From an uncultured bacterium (GTDB taxonomy: Bacteria > Verrucomicrobiota > Kiritimatiellia > RFP12 > CAIWXQ01): a DNA stretch of 64,000 nucleotides. A program made the translations under genes and the position numbers. The notes under the pieces are model-generated. The model did not search any database. It was not told the origin of the DNA and saw nothing but the letters and a program-made list of their open reading frames with translations. Shown here in pieces: positions 35,901 through 43,875 of this stretch (the stretch's first letter is position 1; every line of letters starts with the position of its first letter). Location of the stretch: contig CAIWXQ010000018.1 in NCBI GenBank assembly GCA_903916675.1, positions 1-64,000 of the forward strand. Reading direction: 5' to 3'.

Positions 35901-36557
35901 CGTGGCGTAGAGGAAGCCCTTGCGGCGGGGCTGAATCATCCAGGCGAAGAACGTGCAGGCGATCAGCACGAACGAGAAGGCATTGAGCACGCGCATCTCG
36001 GAGACGCTGGCCCAGAGCCAGACGCCGCGGTTGAAGCCGAAGAGCAGCGCGGAGCTAACGCCCACCGACAGGGCGATCCAGTGCAGCAGGCGCTCCTCGA
36101 TGGCTGCGGTCCACGGCAGGGAGTGCAGCAGCGCGCGGGTGCTGCGGGTCATCATGAGCGTCAGGATGCCGACGGTCAGGCCGCCGGTGGCCACGGACAT
36201 GGTTCCGATGCGCCAGGCCGGGTTGCCGAACGGCACGATCACATGGCTCCAGATATAGCCGAGCAGAGCCCACAGCGGATAGCCGGGCGGATGCGGCACG
36301 CCGAAAGTGAAGGCGCCGGTCACCAGTTCGCCCGAGTCCTGCAGGGTCACCTCGGGGGCCATGTGGCGCAGAAAGACGAAGGTGGAGAAGAGGAAGGCTG
36401 CAGCCGCGGCCCACCAGTCCTCGCGCTTGAAAAAGTGCTTAGCGTCGGCACCGGTTCCAAGTTCTGCGACTTCTTCCGTTTTCGGCAAATCCTGTACCGG
36501 ATCGAGAATGGCTCCGTTGCAGTTGTTTGCTTTTTCGGGGCGGGTGCGGTTGGCCAT
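32973..36557 (-). CDS. DUF2723 integral membrane protein (O-mannosyltransferase-like) with TPR tail
   Basis: A 1194-residue membrane protein. The N-terminal half has about a dozen hydrophobic segments. The DUF2723 signature is right after the first one (LQDSGELVTGAFTFGVPH, then PPGYPLWALLGY), with the acidic residues and HPPGYP typical of GT-C glycosyltransferases such as protein O-mannosyltransferases. The C-terminal 450 residues are soluble, with TPR units (PEAEYAYRQSLQLCPDSPEG, QDSRIWLELGWTQLLVNQSS). The start at 36557 (MANRTRPEK) precedes a cytoplasmic N-terminus; ribosome-site support is weak. It lies in a same-strand run behind ECF sigma and anti-sigma genes and before DUF5107. Confidence 0.88.
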   Translation of the reverse strand: MANRTRPEKANNCNGAILDPVQDLPKTEEVAELGTGADAKHFFKREDWWAAAAAFLFSTFVFLRHMAPEVTLQDSGELVTGAFTFGVPHPPGYPLWALLGYIWSHVIVPFGNPAWRIGTMSVATGGLTVGILTLMMTRSTRALLHSLPWTAAIEERLLHWIALSVGVSSALLFGFNRGVWLWASVSEMRVLNAFSFVLIACTFFAWMIQPRRKGFLYATLLIYGLSMTNHQTVAVMALALVVGTLALGIDEYFRRREQLPAGGSFDLPLLMSCLTTFWELSVAVLFSLSAVFLLFAWLHTGGDLTDNMVIWRVVLVIGLLVAGVLGMSARGTQQGGVRKILVLVAGVVLFLLYYQFAKDPLLWKAVTAEDGRNLLTERTELLASWAMLLAGAVMLGIGSQKEWVRPRYALLYTALFLAGCAFYLYMPIASATNPPMNWGYASTKEGFLHAITRGQYEKLQMADPFGNVIGIQLWIFIRGMISQYSWPLSLFGLVTVGIVTVWLVRRMARNFAENRWLIYVWLGALPLSIGFLALLRKLALDLPPDSIWPPLFWGVGLATIFCLLIGTGLYLNRPGRSWLIFVWAAFLASSIGLILIINPKLDKQEQEITIKFFAPAHGFYAMLIGYGIAVTMGFVLRMWKDIPRLLVQLCCVALLALPLITYRQNWSLCALETHDFGYQFGYRMFCPGGGYPDMEKDAVLYGGTDPGRFVPTYMIFCESRVAAKDRFQSPYLLPKDGFKEGCAFDRSDVYIITQNALADNTYMSYIRDHYDYSRPDITNASTLATYPAWRKFVFGLGCSWLERDRTFPHAPIRIPSPDDSTKAFQQFVEEWKAGRAPPGADLKMENGRVQVTGVQAVMAINGILAKWIFDWNKETHSFYVEESYVIPWMYPYLRPAGVIMKIEKEQLPPPQQDPKLWNEIVAKDKAYWDQLTRDFTSREEFRRNKDAQKSFSKMRSAIAGLYQWRGMLPEAEYAYRQSLQLCPDSPEGCFRLADLFLGQRRYGDASQLMAEYAKVDPYNGSVSSFRSQIDGLRNCEKRRIELQTKMEHGAELNDILELLTVYGRMNLQGEMTTLGMNLLNNTNVPPLCLLQLAQLFNDARRLDLQQEALRRYLIRQPQDSRIWLELGWTQLLVNQSSDALSSWRKAVSLGGDAVRLALRKDPRFQALWQQRDLPQPFRDLLQIRQPAAGIDLGL

Positions 36558-36640
36558 AGAAATGCAACTTTCTTTGTCGCTGAAAAGCGCTCGAATTATA
36601 CCGAAAGAGCAACGCCTGGGTATACCGAAAATACCGATTG

Positions 36641-37138
36641 TTACCACGACACCCGGTGAACGGTATTGACGGCCAGTGTGTCCGAGCTAGGGGCGAAGCA
36701 GGCCGTTTGGGCAAACAGGCTCAGGGTGTTGGTCAATTCAGCCATACTACCGCTGGACGCCAGCATAACGCAAGGCGTTGGCGACGCGGGGGCGCGCATG
36801 CTGGAAGGACTACAGATGCTGCTGGCGCCGACGAGCGCCAGCAACGCCGCGGCTGCCGCCAATGGCCTGCGCCAAGCAGACCACCAGGATATTGTCGACT
36901 GCGCGCCAGTTCGTCCAGCGGCGGCAATCCGGGCGCATGCCGCCGGACGCAGTCGGCGCTGCTGTGCCACAGGGTCCAGCAGGGCGGCAAACTGCGCCAA
37001 GCCCTTCCGTTCCCCGGCCAGAGCGTCTGCGCATTCGGCGCATGCGTTCACATGCGTTTCCACGGCGTTGTGCATGTGTCGTGCAAGGCTTCCGTCCACA
37101 TAGGCGGGCAACTGACGCTGGCATTGGTTACAGGTCAT
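36641..37138 (-). CDS. Anti-sigma factor with zinc-finger (zf-HC2) domain
   Basis: A 165-residue membrane-anchored anti-sigma factor. The N-terminal MTCNQCQRQLPAYVDGSL and the later H-x3-C-x2-C (THVNACAEC) form the zf-HC2 zinc-binding anti-sigma domain. One hydrophobic segment (RPLAAAAALLALVGAS) near residue 90 should span the membrane, followed by a short periplasmic tail. It begins 18 bases after the sigma-factor stop, the standard arrangement for ECF sigma/anti-sigma pairs. Confidence 0.88.
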   Translation of the reverse strand: MTCNQCQRQLPAYVDGSLARHMHNAVETHVNACAECADALAGERKGLAQFAALLDPVAQQRRLRPAACARIAAAGRTGAQSTISWWSAWRRPLAAAAALLALVGASSICSPSSMRAPASPTPCVMLASSGSMAELTNTLSLFAQTACFAPSSDTLAVNTVHRVSW

Positions 37139-37156
37139 GGGGCTCCCCTCTGCGCC

Positions 37157-37711
37157 TTATGTGCGCTCAGATGCAAAAGGGTTCAAACTTTGTGGCACCA
37201 AAACGCTCATTTGTTGGCGGGCGTGGAATAGGCGCGACTTGACGGTTCCGGCGTTGCACCTCATTTGTCGCGCGATTTCGTTGACAGGCAACTGTTCATA
37301 GTAGCGCAGGATCAGCACCATGCGGTGTTCCGGGGTGAGCTGGTGAAGCGCGTGATCGAGGGCGTGCGCGGCGGTTTCCGTGTCCAGGGCGACGCCGGCC
37401 TCGGCCGGCACGGCCTCGCCTTCCGGTGGATCTTCGGTGAAGAACAAACGGGACTTGTCTCGACGGTGCTGGCGCACCACATTGAACAGGATGCCATACA
37501 GCCAGGTGTAGAGTGCCGAATCGTTGCGAAAATGGGAGAGGGTCTTGGCGAACCGGTAGAACGTTTCCTGCACCGCGTTTTCGGCATCGCTTTCACTTGC
37601 GCAGAACAGGCAGGCGGCGCGGAACAGGCGGTCGCCGACAAGCTCCACCAACGTATCCCACGCGGTTGGGTCGTGGTCGCGGATCCGCTGCAGTAACAAA
37701 TCCTCGTTCAT
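37157..37711 (-). CDS. ECF-type RNA polymerase sigma factor
   Basis: A 184-residue ECF sigma factor. Region 2 is DPTAWDTLVELVGDRLFRAA through DAENAVQETFYRFAKTL and ALYTWLYGILFNVVRQHRRD. Region 4 is HALHQLTPEHRMVLILRYYE, then EIARQMRCNAGTVKSRLFHARQQ with a clear helix-turn-helix. The start at 37711 (MNEDLLLQRI) is preferred over an in-frame TTG. It is followed by its anti-sigma gene and, on the same strand, DUF2723 and DUF5107 genes, which may be its targets; that is inference. Confidence 0.94.
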   Translation of the reverse strand: MNEDLLLQRIRDHDPTAWDTLVELVGDRLFRAACLFCASESDAENAVQETFYRFAKTLSHFRNDSALYTWLYGILFNVVRQHRRDKSRLFFTEDPPEGEAVPAEAGVALDTETAAHALDHALHQLTPEHRMVLILRYYEQLPVNEIARQMRCNAGTVKSRLFHARQQMSVLVPQSLNPFASERT

Positions 37712-37791
37712 GTGAAAAGTAAGTGCGCCGAATCGCAAAGTGGTTCAAACTAGATGACACTGCGGTGGCAGCTTGAATTGTGCCAGTAGGC

Positions 37792-37887
37792 CGGGCGCTA
37801 CGAACCCGGCAAGCCAACGGTGGGCTCGTAGCGCCCGCCGGACTGGCTGCGCAACTTTGGCCACGCGCAGCGGCCAAATTGTCGCTA
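37792..37887. repeat. Double-hairpin element at the end of the EIIA-like gene
   Basis: CGGGCGCTACGA pairs with TCGTAGCGCCCG (12 pairs, 37792-37837). A second hairpin follows, with arms tggctgcgc/gcgcagcggcca, and the element ends in gtcgctacc. Its terminal TAGCG, read on the minus strand, supplies the TAG stop of the EIIA-like gene. It looks like a degenerate member of the TGTAGCGGC family. Confidence 0.75.
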
Positions 37888-38709
37888 CCGCGGCGACGGT
37901 GCGGGCGTGACTGCTTTGGCGCTGCTGTCGACCTTGATGGCTAGGCACTCGTAGAGCGTGCGGTCGGCGGCGAAACTGGTATGGCCGCGCACCAGCACAC
38001 GGAAACCGCCGGCGTCAACCTGCCCTTGTCGGCTCAGTGTGCCGGCGAGATCCGGCACATTATCCAGCGCGGCTGCAAGGGTTCGATCCAGCGCGAGCAC
38101 GATGGATTTGACGCCTGGAACCGCCAGCACGGAGAGTGGCAGAATGACGGCGTTGGCCAGAAGAGGCGCAGTCTGCGCCGCCGGAGCCGCCGCCTGGCGG
38201 GCTTCAAGGCGGATCATGCGTGCGCGCGCGTCGGGGCCGGTGGCTTCTAGCGCGGAGCTGACCAGGTCAATCAGGCGCAACCGCACGGCGTTCAGGTTGG
38301 TGGCGGATTCCAGGTGCTGGAAGCGTTCGTCTCCCGTGAGACTCTTGGCCAGCATCGACACCTCCTTCAGGTAGGTGTTGCGCTGGTTTTCGGGGACCAG
38401 GTACATGATGACCATGCGTACGGCACGCCCGTCGGGCGCGCCATAGTCGATGCCGACCGGGCTCCATCCGATGGCGCAGAGCAGATCGCCCTCGCCGGGA
38501 ATGCGCGCGTGCGGACAGGCCCATTCCATGCCAAGACCGGTGTTGCCGGTCAGTTCGCGCGCCCGCACCGCCGCCACCACGTCCACGCCCACAGGCTGGT
38601 CCGGCACGGCTTCAATCAGATGCGCCAGCAATTGAAGCGCCGAATCCTTCTGGTTTGTCGGCAGCTCGATGAGACGGCCGCTGTGCAGGGCGTCGAGCAG
38701 TGCTTGCAT
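37885..38709 (-). CDS. PTS EIIA (PtsN-like) domain protein with extra C-terminal domain
   Basis: A 274-residue protein. The first 150 residues are a PTS EIIA type-2 domain. RELTGNTGLGMEWACPHARI carries the phospho-acceptor His (His 67), and the rest of the domain is regular. The C-terminal 120 residues are not part of EIIA and are not recognised; they contain a hydrophobic stretch (LANAVILPLSVLAVPG) and end Ala/Pro-rich. It starts 3 bases after the mgtA stop, so it is translationally tied to a cation pump. EIIA-Ntr proteins regulate ion transporters in other bacteria, so it may control the pump post-translationally (inference). No other PTS gene is in the window. Confidence 0.82.
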   Translation of the reverse strand: MQALLDALHSGRLIELPTNQKDSALQLLAHLIEAVPDQPVGVDVVAAVRARELTGNTGLGMEWACPHARIPGEGDLLCAIGWSPVGIDYGAPDGRAVRMVIMYLVPENQRNTYLKEVSMLAKSLTGDERFQHLESATNLNAVRLRLIDLVSSALEATGPDARARMIRLEARQAAAPAAQTAPLLANAVILPLSVLAVPGVKSIVLALDRTLAAALDNVPDLAGTLSRQGQVDAGGFRVLVRGHTSFAADRTLYECLAIKVDSSAKAVTPAPSPR

Positions 38710-38712
38710 GGC

Positions 38713-41388
38713 TTAATCCATTCCAAAGCGTTTAAAGAACCAGACTTTCACATTGTGCGTCAGCACGCTATACACCACAAGAAACCCGGCTATCCAGAGC
38801 CAGTAGGTCCACGGCAGCGGTACGAAGCCCAACATCGGCGCCAGCGGCGAATAGGGAATCCATGCGCCAACCGCCATAACCACCAGCGTCGTAAAAAGCA
38901 TGACCGGCGAAGGCGAACTTTGAATAAAGGGAATGCGACGCGTGCGAATGATGTACACGATCAGCGTCTGCGTCAACAGCGATTCCACAAACCAGCCGGT
39001 CTGGAAAAGCTTCTCTAGGTAGGGGGCAGGCGCGCCGTCGGCCGACGCCTGCCAGGCGTGGCAGCCGAAGAACCACCACATCAAGCCGAAGGTGGCGTAG
39101 TCGAAGACCGAACTGAGCGGGCCGATATAGAGCATGAACCGGCGAATGCCGTCCATGTTCCAGCGGCGCGGTTTCGCGACCCATTCCTCGTCCACGCGGT
39201 CCGTGGGGATGCCAACCTGCGAGAAATCGTACAGCAGGTTGTTCGTCAGAAGCTGGACTGGCTGCATGGGCAGGAACGGCAGCAGGTAGCTGGCGCCGAG
39301 CACGCTGAACATGTTGCCAAAGTTGGAACTGGCGCCCATGCGGACGTACTTGACGATGTTGCAGAACACACGCCGTCCCTCGATGATGCCATCCTCGAGC
39401 ACGAGCAGGTTCTTTTCTAACAGCACGATATCCGCGGCCTCCTTGGCCACGTCCACGGCCGAATCTACGGAGATTCCCACGTCGGCCGTTCGCAGGGAGG
39501 GGGCGTCGTTGATGCCATCGCCCATGTAGCCGACGACATGACCGCGGCGGCGCAGGGCCTGGATGATTTGTTCCTTCTGGGCCGGATCGAGCCGGGCGAA
39601 GACGGTGCCTTCCTCGGCCAGATTGTCGAGGGCTTCCTGCGACAAATTCTGCAGTTCGTCGCCCGTGACCAGGCGCTTGATCTCCAGCCCCACGTCCTTG
39701 CAGACCTTTTGCGTCACGAGCGCGTTGTCGCCGGTGAGGATCTTGACCTGCACGCCGGCGGCGCGCAGCGAAGCCAGTGCCGTCGCGGTGGAATCCTTGG
39801 GCGGATCGAAGAACGCGATGTAGCCGAGCAGGATCATCTGGGTTTCGTCGGCCACGCCAAAAACCTGTTTATCTTTCGGGAATTCGCGGTAAGCGATGGC
39901 CAGCACGCGGAAGCCATCGGCGTACAGTCCTTCTACCTCCTCGATCAGGTCGTTTTTGATGATGTCGATGAGCGGATAGATCTCATCGTCCACCTGGTAG
40001 CGGTCGCAATATTTGTACACCTCTTCCACGGCGCCTTTACAGACGAGCACATTGTCGTCGCCGTATTCGACCACCACGGACATGCGACGCCGGGTGAAAT
40101 CGAATGGGATCTCGTCCACCTTGCGGCAATTGCGCTCAACATCGAGATCGGTGCAGGCCAGTACCGCGCGGTCCAGAAGATTGCGCAGCCCGGTCTGATA
40201 ATGGCTGTTCATGTAGGCGTAGCGCAGCACGTCCTCGCTCTCGCGGCCGGTCACATCCACATGACGCTCGAGCACCACGCGATCCTGGGTGAGCGTGCCG
40301 GTCTTGTCCGTGCAGAGCACATCCATGGCGCCAAAGTTCTGGATCGAGGGGAGCTGCTTGACGATGACCTTCTTGCGCGACATCATGAGCGCCCCTTTGG
40401 AAAGGTTGACGGTCACGATCATGGGCAGCATTTCGGGCGTCAGCCCCACGGACACGGAGAGGCCGAACAACAAAGCTTCGAACCAGTTATGCTTGGTCAG
40501 GCCGACAATCAGAAAGACCAGCGCGACCATGACCACCATGAAGCGGACCATGAGCCAGGTAAAATCCCGGATCCCCTTGTCGAAACTGGTTTGGACGCGC
40601 TGGCCGGCGAGGCGCTCCGTGATGGCGCCGAAGAAGGTGCGCGTGCCGGTGTTCACGACTAGGCCGCGCCCTGTGCCGCTGAGCACGTTGCTCCCCTGGA
40701 AGCAGGCGTTGGGCAGTGCCAACGCGCCGCGTCCCTGGCTGTCCGACGCATCGGCCGTCTTCTCCACCGGCATGGATTCGCCAGTCAGGGCGGACTGGCT
40801 GACAAAAAAATCCTTGGCGCTGAGCAGGCGCAAGTCCGCAGGGATGATCGCGCCGGCATGCAGGAGGAGGATATCGCCGGGAACAAGTTCATCGATCGGC
40901 ACTTCCAGTTCAACGCCGCCGCGCAACACCACGGCCGAGGATTGCACCATGGCCCGCAACTTTTCCACGGCCCGGCTTGAACGCGTTTCCTGCACAAACG
41001 AGAGGCCGACGCTGAGAACGACCATGCCGCCGACTATGGCCGTCGTGCTGTAGTCGCCATGCGAAAAAGCGTCCATGATGGCGGAAACGCCCGCGATGAT
41101 CAGGAGCTGAATGGCCAGCGGGTTGCAGAAACGCCGCAAGATGTCCATCAGGAAGCCAGCCCGCTGGCGCTGCCCCGCCGTATTGGCGCCATAGGTGGCG
41201 CGGCGACGTGCAACCTCCTCGTCCGGCAGCCCCCCCACAGGAGCGGAAAGCTCCTGCAAGGCCTGGTCTGCCGGCAGACGGCAGATGGCCATCAGCCTCT
41301 GCTCGTGTTCGGATACGGCACGTGCGGCCGCCGTGGCTTCCTTGACAATGAGGCCCGGCGAGACTTTGGCGAATAGCGATTTCAGCAT
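38713..41388 (-). CDS. mgtA: Magnesium-importing P-type ATPase
   Basis: An 891-residue P3B-type ATPase. Actuator motif LTGESMPVEKTA; phosphorylation site LCTDKTGTLTQD (Asp near 362); nucleotide-domain KGAVEEVYKYC; hinge GYMGDGINDAPSLRTADVGI. The transmembrane pattern follows MgtA: two helices before and two after the actuator domain, and six at the C-terminus including FGNMFSVLGASYLLPFLPM and LTNNLLYDFSQVGIPTD, which are MgtA/MgtB hallmarks. It imports Mg2+ into the cytoplasm at the cost of ATP. The upstream gap (41389-41531) is short and holds the pfp terminator; no Mg-sensing leader could be recognised. Confidence 0.95.
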   Translation of the reverse strand: MLKSLFAKVSPGLIVKEATAAARAVSEHEQRLMAICRLPADQALQELSAPVGGLPDEEVARRRATYGANTAGQRQRAGFLMDILRRFCNPLAIQLLIIAGVSAIMDAFSHGDYSTTAIVGGMVVLSVGLSFVQETRSSRAVEKLRAMVQSSAVVLRGGVELEVPIDELVPGDILLLHAGAIIPADLRLLSAKDFFVSQSALTGESMPVEKTADASDSQGRGALALPNACFQGSNVLSGTGRGLVVNTGTRTFFGAITERLAGQRVQTSFDKGIRDFTWLMVRFMVVMVALVFLIVGLTKHNWFEALLFGLSVSVGLTPEMLPMIVTVNLSKGALMMSRKKVIVKQLPSIQNFGAMDVLCTDKTGTLTQDRVVLERHVDVTGRESEDVLRYAYMNSHYQTGLRNLLDRAVLACTDLDVERNCRKVDEIPFDFTRRRMSVVVEYGDDNVLVCKGAVEEVYKYCDRYQVDDEIYPLIDIIKNDLIEEVEGLYADGFRVLAIAYREFPKDKQVFGVADETQMILLGYIAFFDPPKDSTATALASLRAAGVQVKILTGDNALVTQKVCKDVGLEIKRLVTGDELQNLSQEALDNLAEEGTVFARLDPAQKEQIIQALRRRGHVVGYMGDGINDAPSLRTADVGISVDSAVDVAKEAADIVLLEKNLLVLEDGIIEGRRVFCNIVKYVRMGASSNFGNMFSVLGASYLLPFLPMQPVQLLTNNLLYDFSQVGIPTDRVDEEWVAKPRRWNMDGIRRFMLYIGPLSSVFDYATFGLMWWFFGCHAWQASADGAPAPYLEKLFQTGWFVESLLTQTLIVYIIRTRRIPFIQSSPSPVMLFTTLVVMAVGAWIPYSPLAPMLGFVPLPWTYWLWIAGFLVVYSVLTHNVKVWFFKRFGMD

Positions 41389-41468
41389 ACAGCCGTCTCC
41401 ACACCTGAGAAGCCCGTTTTATACACCCGTCCGCCGACAGGGGCAAGGAGGGAGGCACGGCAATTCGG

Positions 41469-41495
41469 CGGTCGGAGTCGCTATCGGTACTCGAT
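41469..41495. repeat. Single hexad arm (GGAGTCGCTATCGG type)
   Basis: ggtcggagtcgctatcggta matches one arm of the hexad hairpins at 8537 and 54409. No complementary arm is present, so this looks like a remnant. Confidence 0.6.
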
Positions 41496-41510
41496 CGCAT
41501 TTTCAACCAA

Positions 41511-41533
41511 AGATTTTCTGGCGCAGAAAATCT
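41511..41533 (-). terminator. Hairpin overlapping the pfp stop codon
   Basis: Read on the minus strand, AGATTTTCTG pairs with CAGAAAATCT (10 perfect pairs, 3-base loop) and is followed by TTTGGTT. The TAG stop of pfp is partly inside the stem. The short T-run makes it a modest terminator. Confidence 0.6.
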
Positions 41534-42764
41534 AGTGCTTCACTTCGACCTTCGCGCCCGTGGGCTGGCCGATGGCGCGCAGCAGGTCGTCGAACCAGGG
41601 CGTGTCGAGGTTGAACGGCTTGCCGCCCTTGATGCGATCGAAGGCAATGGCGCTAAGCTTGTTGCCGCGGTCCTCGTCCTCGCCGACCACGCCCGGCACG
41701 CGCTTGAGCGCGCACGCCACCGCTTTATTTGCGCACCGGCGGATCAGGGCGCGGTCTGCGGCGTTGGACGGCGCTGCGCGGCTGAAATAGCCGCTCTTCT
41801 GCACGAGCGTCTTCTCCGCACCGAGCATTTCCGCAAACTGCTTGCCGAACCAGCCGCCGACGTTGACCTTGTCCAGCCGTGGGTGGCCGAAGGCGTCGCG
41901 GGGGACTTCTTCGCCCCTGGCTTGCAGTTCCTGGATGATGTTCTCCACGCATGCGCCCTCGGAGACGAAGAGGTTTACGCAGTCGTTCTCATCCATGATC
42001 CGCCGCAGGCGCGCGGCCTCGGCCGTCACGTCCAGCGCCATCTCCGGGATATAAACGGCATGGACCTCCTTGCGCATGCGGCTGAGGCCGATCTCCGGGA
42101 CGAACGTCAGGCCGTCGAGCAGCTTGCGGTAGGCGGCTGCCGTGGCGGCCGTGAGCCAGCCGCAGTTGCGCCCCATGACCTCGTGGACGATCAGCATGCG
42201 CGGGTTGGCGTTGTGCTCCGCCACGACGTTGGCGAAGAAGCGCGCGCCCTGTTCGGCCGCAGTCCACGCGCCGAGGCTCTGGCGGATGGGGTAGACATCG
42301 TTGTCGACCGTCTTGGGAAGGCCGACCACGGTCAGCGCGTAGTGGTTCGCCTGGAGGAATTTTGCCAGCTCCGCAGCGGCAGTGTTAGTGTCGTCGCCGC
42401 CGATGGTATGCAGCACGTCCACGCCGTCCTTCACGAGCTGGTCGGCTGCGACTTTCTGCGGATTCTGGCCTTCCTTAACAAGGCCGCGCTTGACGCAATC
42501 CTTGACGTTCGTGAGCTTCACGCGGCTGTTGCCGATCGGGCTGCCGCCGTGCTCCGTGAGCGCCTTTGCGCTACGGCGCACGTCCGGTGTGACGCGCAGG
42601 CTCCTGCCCTGGAGCAGCCCCATGTATCCGTTGACGTAGCAGATGATCTCGATGTCCGGCGCGACCTTGCTGTACCGCTCGACCAGGTAGCCGATGGCGG
42701 AACTCAGGCACGGCGCCAGCCCGCCTGCGGTCAGAATGCCGACTTTCTTCACTTGGGTGCCCAT
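41532..42764 (-). CDS. pfp: Pyrophosphate-dependent 6-phosphofructokinase
   Basis: A 410-residue phosphofructokinase that uses PPi for fructose-6-phosphate in glycolysis and works reversibly. IGGDDTNTAA has the second Asp typical of PPi-dependent enzymes, where ATP-PFK has Gly. Catalytic PKTVDNDV and the substrate-binding HEVMGRNCGWLTAATA are present. The start at 42764 (MGTQVKKVGILTAGG) has AGGAGA about 9 bases upstream and matches the family N-terminus. PPi-PFK is common in anaerobes and PVC bacteria. It lies about 100 bases downstream of the methyltransferase gene on the same strand. Confidence 0.95.
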   Translation of the reverse strand: MGTQVKKVGILTAGGLAPCLSSAIGYLVERYSKVAPDIEIICYVNGYMGLLQGRSLRVTPDVRRSAKALTEHGGSPIGNSRVKLTNVKDCVKRGLVKEGQNPQKVAADQLVKDGVDVLHTIGGDDTNTAAAELAKFLQANHYALTVVGLPKTVDNDVYPIRQSLGAWTAAEQGARFFANVVAEHNANPRMLIVHEVMGRNCGWLTAATAAAYRKLLDGLTFVPEIGLSRMRKEVHAVYIPEMALDVTAEAARLRRIMDENDCVNLFVSEGACVENIIQELQARGEEVPRDAFGHPRLDKVNVGGWFGKQFAEMLGAEKTLVQKSGYFSRAAPSNAADRALIRRCANKAVACALKRVPGVVGEDEDRGNKLSAIAFDRIKGGKPFNLDTPWFDDLLRAIGQPTGAKVEVKH

Positions 42765-42862
42765 CGCAAGACTCTCCTCATGGGTGTGCGGTTCGGAAAG
42801 CCGCAAATCATGGCCAAATGCCTGCCTGGGGGCAAGTGGAAATGCGGAAGAAACTTGGCGAT

Positions 42863-43555
42863 TTATATTCGCCACCGCGGCAGGAAGCCGGGAACTTCGG
42901 CCTTGAACCGGTCGTAGTCCGGGCCGAAAACTTCGCGCAGGAAGCGCTCTTCATACCGTGCGCGCGCCACCTCCAACGGGATGAAGACGCATACCGCCAG
43001 CGCCAGCGCGTACCACGCGCCGAGCAGTAACGGAAGCCCTACAGCCTCCAAGCACGAGGCGGCATAGATCGGGTGGCGGAGGAAACGGTAGGGGCCGGTG
43101 CGGATCAGCCGGCGGTCGCGTCCGGGATCAGAGACGTCGATGTGGAACTGGCGTCCCAGCTCGGCAAAGGCCCAGTAGCGCAGCGCCAGCGAGGCGGCGT
43201 ACACGGCCACGCCAGCCAGGGTGTGGCCGTCCGCGCCCAGCCCGTGCCGCCGCAGCAGAAACTCCACGATTCCGCCACTTACAACCAGTGCGAACGAATA
43301 GCCGACGGCGAGCGCGCTCCAATCCCGCCCTGCGGCTGCCGAGGCGCGCCCGCGCCCCAGCCGCACGTACATGGACCACATGCGCTCCAGCCAGGCTGCC
43401 ACGAAAACCAGCACGCCGGCCAGCCGGCCGGGGAAGGGCGGCACCGCGATCAGCCACACCAGCGCTGCCAGCAGTCCGGCCATGGCCAGAACCTGAACGC
43501 CATAGAATAGCCACACGGCCACACGCGGCGGCGGTGGAACGGTCGGTGTGTCCAT
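42863..43555 (-). CDS. ICMT-like membrane methyltransferase
   Basis: A 230-residue membrane protein with about five hydrophobic helices (FYGVQVLAMAGLLAALVWLI first). It carries the C-terminal isoprenylcysteine carboxyl-methyltransferase signature: RTGPYRFLRHPIYAAS, then RARYEERFLREVFGPDYDRF. Bacterial members methylate small lipophilic acceptors using SAM; the substrate is unknown, and true prenylated proteins are not expected. The start at 43555 has AGGGGG upstream. It is followed by pfp on the same strand. Confidence 0.88.
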   Translation of the reverse strand: MDTPTVPPPPRVAVWLFYGVQVLAMAGLLAALVWLIAVPPFPGRLAGVLVFVAAWLERMWSMYVRLGRGRASAAAGRDWSALAVGYSFALVVSGGIVEFLLRRHGLGADGHTLAGVAVYAASLALRYWAFAELGRQFHIDVSDPGRDRRLIRTGPYRFLRHPIYAASCLEAVGLPLLLGAWYALALAVCVFIPLEVARARYEERFLREVFGPDYDRFKAEVPGFLPRWRI

Positions 43556-43875
43556 GCGCGGAAGCCCCCTCGCGGAATGCGATTGCCTTGCAGCATAGGC
43601 CAAAGGGCGGGTTCGGCGCAAGATTCCCGGGCTCCTGTTCGGCTAGAGACTGGCGCGAGACGGGTGTTTTGGACACAGAGGTCACAGAGAAAGGCAGAGA
43701 ACACAGAGAAATTTCATAGAAACGCGAAGTAAAGGAAAGTCGCCGAAAATCGCGAATCCCCTCCATGATCCGGTCTCGGCGAGGCTGTTCAGAACAGACT
43801 CGACATGCGCCGCTGGTGTGTTACCTTCCCCGCATATTGCGGCTAATATTCTTTCCAGCTGGAGAACAAAAGCAC
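43556..43875. other. Divergent intergenic region
   Basis: About 320 bases without a gene. It holds the CTCTGTG-family repeat on the minus strand at 43671-43708 and an AT-richer stretch near 43840-43860, presumably the promoter of the next gene. Confidence 0.45.
43671..43708 (-). repeat. 38-base CTCTGTG repeat, copy 3
   Basis: ggacacagaggtcacagaga continuing to cacagag is the complement of the 39-base repeats at 20721 and 26550. CAGAG recurs every 9-10 bases (43676, 43685, 43695, 43704). Confidence 0.75.
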
